This document shows positions 5,325 to 7,894 of a stretch of DNA of 7,894 nucleotides, piece after piece. Both the position numbers and the translations under genes were made by a program. The notes below the pieces were generated by a model. It saw nothing but the letters and a program-made list of their open reading frames with translations. It did no database searches and was not told the origin of the DNA. Source of the DNA: Phycisphaerales bacterium UBA7708 (lineage in GTDB: Bacteria > Planctomycetota > Phycisphaerae > Sedimentisphaerales > Anaerohalosphaeraceae); assembly GCA_002482415.1 (NCBI GenBank), contig DLFY01000280.1, positions 2,068 through 9,961 of the forward strand. The letters run 5' to 3'. Position 1 is the stretch's first letter; the number at the start of each line of letters is the position of its first letter.

Positions 5325-6152
5325 TTAACGACAGGTACAGCCGCCGCCACCAGCCGGGCGGGTCGGTGCAAGACCCTGCCGCACCTGATCGGCCTGCTGG
5401 CGGGCCTGGTCATGCATCTGCCGTGAGCTTTCGTTGATGGCCCCGCCTGTGTATTCCCATCCGGCATTTCCGATAAAGCCGCCGATAATACCACCGATAG
5501 CCGTGCCCAGCGGACCAAAAGCCGAACCCACTGCCGCTCCTTCGGTTGCTCCAAGACCGATGGCGGATAAACGTCCTATTCCGTCAGTCGCCTCGATCGC
5601 AGTGCCGGTCATATCGCCGCGATCTGCGGCCTCATAAGTTCTTCCGATGGCTTTGCCGCCCTGAATCAGCGGATTGGCCAGTTTGGAGGTCGCAATTTTC
5701 TCAGCCAAATTGGATAAATCATCACCTAAATTTGTCGGTTTGTCCGGAGAGCCATCCACCGGCGGATACCAGCCGCGAGGAGACTTTGGAGTTCCCGGAG
5801 TATGGTCTGCCGTCTTGGACTGTTCCGGCGTCCAGGGCCCGTTGTTATCATAATGTGTAGGGGTTGGAGCGGGTTTCGGGGCCGGGGCAGGAGTCGAAGG
5901 CTGAGTATTCGTGGTGCCCGAGTCCGCTGGTTTGCTGGTTTGGACAGGCGGATACCACCCCTGCGGGGACGGCGGTGTACCCGGTGAATGGTCGGCCGTT
6001 TTGGATTGCTCCGGCGTCCAGGGGCCATTATTGTCTGACACGACGGCACCACTCAGGATAAGCCCGGCCAATAGAAATATCGCCATGTACAATCCTGATG
6101 TCCGATTTATTATTGCTTCGATATAATGGGCATATTTATGAGATTTTTTCAT
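5325..6152 (-). CDS. Exported protein with duplicated 31-residue motif and glycine-zipper-like segment
   Basis: I do not recognise this 275-residue protein. Residues 1-20 are polar and basic and 21-38 are hydrophobic, which fits a signal peptide (possible cut after Ala36) or a membrane anchor. Residues 40-70 and 102-132 are two copies of a motif that starts DNNGPWTPEQSKTADH and ends GWYPPV, identical at 28 of 31 positions. They are joined by a Pro/Ala/Thr-rich linker (about 71-101). Residues 142-195 look helical. Residues 199-231 (Gly at 199, 201, 205, 209, 213, 216, 220, 221, 224, 225, 228, 231) form a Gly/Ala/Ile-rich, glycine-zipper-like segment that could insert in a membrane. A Gln/Arg-rich helix and the tail GGGGCTCR follow. 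GGAGG lies 4 nt before the ATG. The gene starts 10 nt after the upstream gene, so both form one operon. A surface, adhesin or pore-forming role is conceivable but unsupported. Confidence 0.75.
   Translation of the reverse strand: MKKSHKYAHYIEAIINRTSGLYMAIFLLAGLILSGAVVSDNNGPWTPEQSKTADHSPGTPPSPQGWYPPVQTSKPADSGTTNTQPSTPAPAPKPAPTPTHYDNNGPWTPEQSKTADHTPGTPKSPRGWYPPVDGSPDKPTNLGDDLSNLAEKIATSKLANPLIQGGKAIGRTYEAADRGDMTGTAIEATDGIGRLSAIGLGATEGAAVGSAFGPLGTAIGGIIGGFIGNAGWEYTGGAINESSRQMHDQARQQADQVRQGLAPTRPAGGGGCTCR
5757..5849 (-). repeat. Second copy of the 31-codon motif
   Basis: Encodes residues 102-132 of the exported repeat protein. Compared with the first copy it differs at three residues (Thr118, Lys123, Arg126), but about half of its codons carry synonymous changes. 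Confidence 0.85.
5943..6035 (-). repeat. First copy of the 31-codon motif
   Basis: Encodes residues 40-70 of the exported repeat protein, directly after the hydrophobic N-terminal segment. The residues differing from the other copy are Ser56, Pro61 and Gln64. The period between copies is 186 nt. Confidence 0.85.
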
Positions 6153-6162
6153 ACAACCTCCG

Positions 6163-7227
6163 TTATTGGGCGTTTTTCAGGACATTGGTAATCGCATCAA
6201 AGTTAACATAAGTATTGTTCTGATCAACCAGATCAATACGTCGGATGGTGTACTGTAAAGAGGATGCATCATCCGCTTTGAACCAGAAACTCATCAGATA
6301 TTCCGGCTTGCCGGGTATACTGTAGATGACAAACAGATGTTCTTTTTTCTGGTCATCCCGCTTGACAATGCAGGTGATAGCCCTGGCCTGTCCCAACTGG
6401 GCGGCATACGGCTTAATCACTTCCCGGCTTTCGGGCCGGGTTTCCGGGGCAATGGCAAGGACTTCATCAGCAAGACCAAGCTGAAGTTTGGCCAAAATAT
6501 CATTGGATTGCTGCCGTGCGGCGGCAAGATTTGAATCATTCTCAAATTGAAACAGTCCAGCCAGGTTGTGTTCGAACATATACCCCAGGCCAATATAGTT
6601 GGACTTAATCAGCTTGGGATTGGTCATCACCGACCGCCATCCTTTCTTGAAATTGCCGCTCTCGGAAGAAAAAATGCGGCGGAAATCTCGAATCGTCTGT
6701 GCAGAAGACAAGGACGCCGCCAGATAAGGCGGAACCGGACTTCGCAGCCAGTGCGGTTCGATGTCATACGGCGGATTTCCCTGGTTTCTCAGGGTGTCCC
6801 CCATCAGCAGTTCCGCGTCGGTAATGCTGTTTCCAGTCTTGCTTCGAGTCCACTCGGTGATGAGGGCCACATCGCTCCAGGGATGATAAAAGACCGCCAG
6901 TGCCGTACTGGAAGTAATAAAACTCATGGAAAACACAGAGGTCTCAAAGAAATAAGCCCACCCCTTCGACGGGTCTGTACTGGGACAAAGCGTCCGCCCC
7001 AGTGGACCGAACAGCTTCTGGGCATTTTTACCTGCATAAGCCGTAAAAGCCTCTTCGGGCTGGATTCTGGCCTGCTGGCGAAACGCCATGACCTGATCGA
7101 TCAACTGAACCCCCAGAGACTTGCTTGCTTCAGCGGGCTCCGCCAGCGATTGGACCTGAGCGTATACTGAAGATGTTATTATCAACGACAACAGTAACAA
7201 GACGATCTTCTTTTTGCTGCTATTCAT
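6163..7227 (-). CDS. Exported protein of unknown function
   Basis: I do not recognise this 354-residue protein. It starts with a clear signal peptide: basic residues at 5-7, a Leu/Ile core at 8-18, and the cut VYA|Q after Ala23. The start is well supported by AGGAGG 6 nt before the ATG. The mature part has an N-terminal helical region (about 35-75), a central aromatic-rich region (about 85-240) and a C-terminal part (about 283-345) with alternating strand-like segments such as LFVIYSI, YLMSFWF and YTIRRIDLV, which could form a small β-sheet. Only two Cys are present in the mature protein (81 and 286), a possible disulfide. No catalytic motif or membrane segment is evident. It is the first gene of an operon with the repeat/glycine-zipper protein 10 nt downstream, so the two probably act together in the periplasm or at the surface. 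Confidence 0.8.
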   Translation of the reverse strand: MNSSKKKIVLLLLSLIITSSVYAQVQSLAEPAEASKSLGVQLIDQVMAFRQQARIQPEEAFTAYAGKNAQKLFGPLGRTLCPSTDPSKGWAYFFETSVFSMSFITSSTALAVFYHPWSDVALITEWTRSKTGNSITDAELLMGDTLRNQGNPPYDIEPHWLRSPVPPYLAASLSSAQTIRDFRRIFSSESGNFKKGWRSVMTNPKLIKSNYIGLGYMFEHNLAGLFQFENDSNLAAARQQSNDILAKLQLGLADEVLAIAPETRPESREVIKPYAAQLGQARAITCIVKRDDQKKEHLFVIYSIPGKPEYLMSFWFKADDASSLQYTIRRIDLVDQNNTYVNFDAITNVLKNAQ

Positions 7228-7247
7228 TTCTGACCTCCTGTTTTGGG

Positions 7248-7275
7248 TTTATACTGATCCTGCTTAAAATGTCCC
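7248..7275 (-). promoter_or_regulatory. Possible promoter of the two-gene exported-protein operon
   Basis: On the minus strand GGGACA (7275-7270, 4 of 6 bases) and TATAAA (7253-7248, 5 of 6) are 16 bp apart. Transcription would start near 7240, just before the ribosome site. A second candidate lies farther upstream: TTGTCC (7598-7593), 16 bp, GATAAT (7576-7571). It would give a leader of more than 300 nt. I cannot decide between them. Confidence 0.3.
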
Positions 7276-7283
7276 GGTTCGTC

Positions 7284-7421
7284 GCGGCTTATAAGCTCTC
7301 AGCCGCCAGCTTCGAGCACTGTCTTTATCACCGCGGCGATGCAGGGCAACGTTACCCTGTGAATACGCGCGGCAGGAAAACGGCCTGTAGCCGCCGCGGA
7401 ATAATCATACCCGCTGGGTAT
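7284..7421. other. Gene-free stretch with clustered GC-rich inverted repeats
   Basis: The interval between the exported-protein operon and the PA14-gene terminator (7228-7635) has no convincing gene. Within it several stems cluster. GCGGCT/AGCCGC (7284-7289, 7301-7306) is one. CCGCGGCG/CGCCGCGG (7331-7338, 7392-7399) encloses CAGGG/CCCTG (7342-7346, 7355-7359) and CAGG/CCTG (7373-7376, 7384-7387) and could form a three-way junction. ATACCC/GGGTAT (7407-7412, 7416-7421) has a 3-nt loop. The sequence to the right (7422-7635) is AT-richer and shows nothing clear beyond a possible distant promoter. It could be a structured leader of the minus-strand operon, a small RNA, or decayed DNA. It matches no riboswitch class I know. 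Confidence 0.4.
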
Positions 7422-7635
7422 TTCATATCCTGTTTCAAGAGTACACGATAAATACAGATACTCATATCTATCACAGACATCGGACATATCGCTTTACATC
7501 CTTAGCTTGAATCACGTGAAATGGAACAATAGATACCCTGCCAAATCATGACCGCCGCATCAAGAGCATTATTATCGGGCGTAAGGCAATGAGGACAAAT
7601 GAAATTGACTGCCTATGCATACATCTGTTGAGGTT

Positions 7636-7684
7636 AAAAAAAAATCCTGCGGAACGGAGCTTATAAACACTCGTCCCGCAGGAT
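7636..7684 (-). terminator. Intrinsic terminator of the PA14-domain gene
   Basis: On the minus strand ATCCTGCGG and CCGCAGGAT (7684-7676 with 7652-7644) form a 9-bp stem, extended inward by three or four more pairs past one mismatch. A T-tract follows directly: 7644-7636 is nine consecutive A on the + strand, the first shared with the stem. It begins 20 nt after the stop codon of the partial gene at the right edge. Confidence 0.92.
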
Positions 7685-7704
7685 GATATGAATCAATCGA
7701 TCAG

Positions 7705-7894
7705 TTATTTCTGACGAAACAGGGCCTTGCTGTCAATTTGTTCCCGCTGACCGCCGGGACGGGTGACATGGACTTCCAGAACCTCATCAACCGAACCTTC
7801 AAAATAGAGCACCTTGATGGGGTGGTATCCTTTTTTCAGCGCGACAAAGCCGCTGGCAAACTGGGCACTGTGCGGGCCGTCGCTGTCAACCACC
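7705..7894 (-). CDS. C-terminal end of a PA14-like domain protein (partial)
   Basis: The minus-strand frame is open from the window edge to TAA at 7707-7705 and gives the last 62-63 residues of a longer protein. The pattern DSDGPH near the start, then a strand, then ALKKGYHPIKVLYFEG, then LEVHVTRPGG and a final short segment matches the C-terminal half of PA14 domains. There the Asp residues and the 'Lys-Gly-x-His-x-Ile-x-Val-x-Tyr-Phe' strand are typical. PA14 domains bind carbohydrate and are usually found in exported glycosidases or surface proteins, commonly in Planctomycetes and Verrucomicrobia. The N-terminal part, including any enzymatic domain and the true start, is outside the window. 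A GTG at the edge should not be taken as the start. Confidence 0.7.
   Translation of the reverse strand, partial: VVDSDGPHSAQFASGFVALKKGYHPIKVLYFEGSVDEVLEVHVTRPGGQREQIDSKALFRQK

Noticed and set aside
7284..7421. Known riboswitch (GEMM/c-di-GMP-I, cobalamin) in the structured stretch
   Set aside because: A short AGGGCAA resembles GEMM, but the GNRA tetraloop/receptor parts and conserved second-stem sequences are missing, and no B12-box is present.
7299..7487. 62-codon minus-strand open frame, Tyr-rich in its first half, as a leader peptide
   Set aside because: AAGGA is 11 nt from the ATG, the second half runs through the GC-rich inverted repeats, and the sequence resembles no protein; a leader-peptide role is possible but unsupported.

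Overview
The window looks like chromosomal DNA from an anaerobic or facultative Gram-negative-type bacterium. Three things suggest an outer membrane: a β-barrel protein with a C-terminal Phe, several exported proteins, and two probable lipoproteins. A PA14-type domain, the exported hypotheticals and a tRNA gene without encoded CCA fit the Planctomycetes/Verrucomicrobia/Lentisphaerae group or an anaerobic deltaproteobacterium. This placement is inference; there is no rRNA or marker gene to settle it.

Left part, + strand (1-3121): the 3' end of a phenylacetate-CoA-ligase-like gene is followed by a complete tripartite TRAP transporter (dctP-dctQ-dctM). The genes are packed as one operon, with a 25-nt gap, a 3-nt gap and a 4-nt overlap. 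A plausible reading is import of an organic (perhaps aromatic) acid coupled to CoA activation. The substrate cannot be read from the sequence.

Middle (3122-3302): a tRNA-Arg(CCG) gene has its own recognisable promoter, which overlaps an 8-bp inverted repeat just after dctM. The tRNA ends in a perfect 14-bp hairpin terminator. The U-tract of that terminator touches the stop codon of the convergent minus-strand gene.

Right part, all minus strand (3301-7894), is an envelope/export cluster. In transcription order from the right edge it holds: the end of a PA14-like domain protein with a strong terminator; a roughly 400-bp gene-free stretch with GC-rich inverted repeats; a two-gene operon of exported proteins (a 354-aa protein I do not recognise, then a 275-aa protein with two near-identical 31-residue motifs, a Pro-rich linker, a glycine-zipper-like segment and a Cys-containing tail); a β-barrel outer-membrane protein with a nested inverted repeat in its leader and a UUCG-type terminator; and a caspase-like lipoprotein that keeps the Asp-x-Cys-His motif but seems to lack the catalytic His-Gly.

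The best candidates for undescribed biology are the repeat/glycine-zipper protein with its partner, and the degenerate caspase-fold lipoprotein. No CRISPR array, insertion sequence or phage gene was seen.
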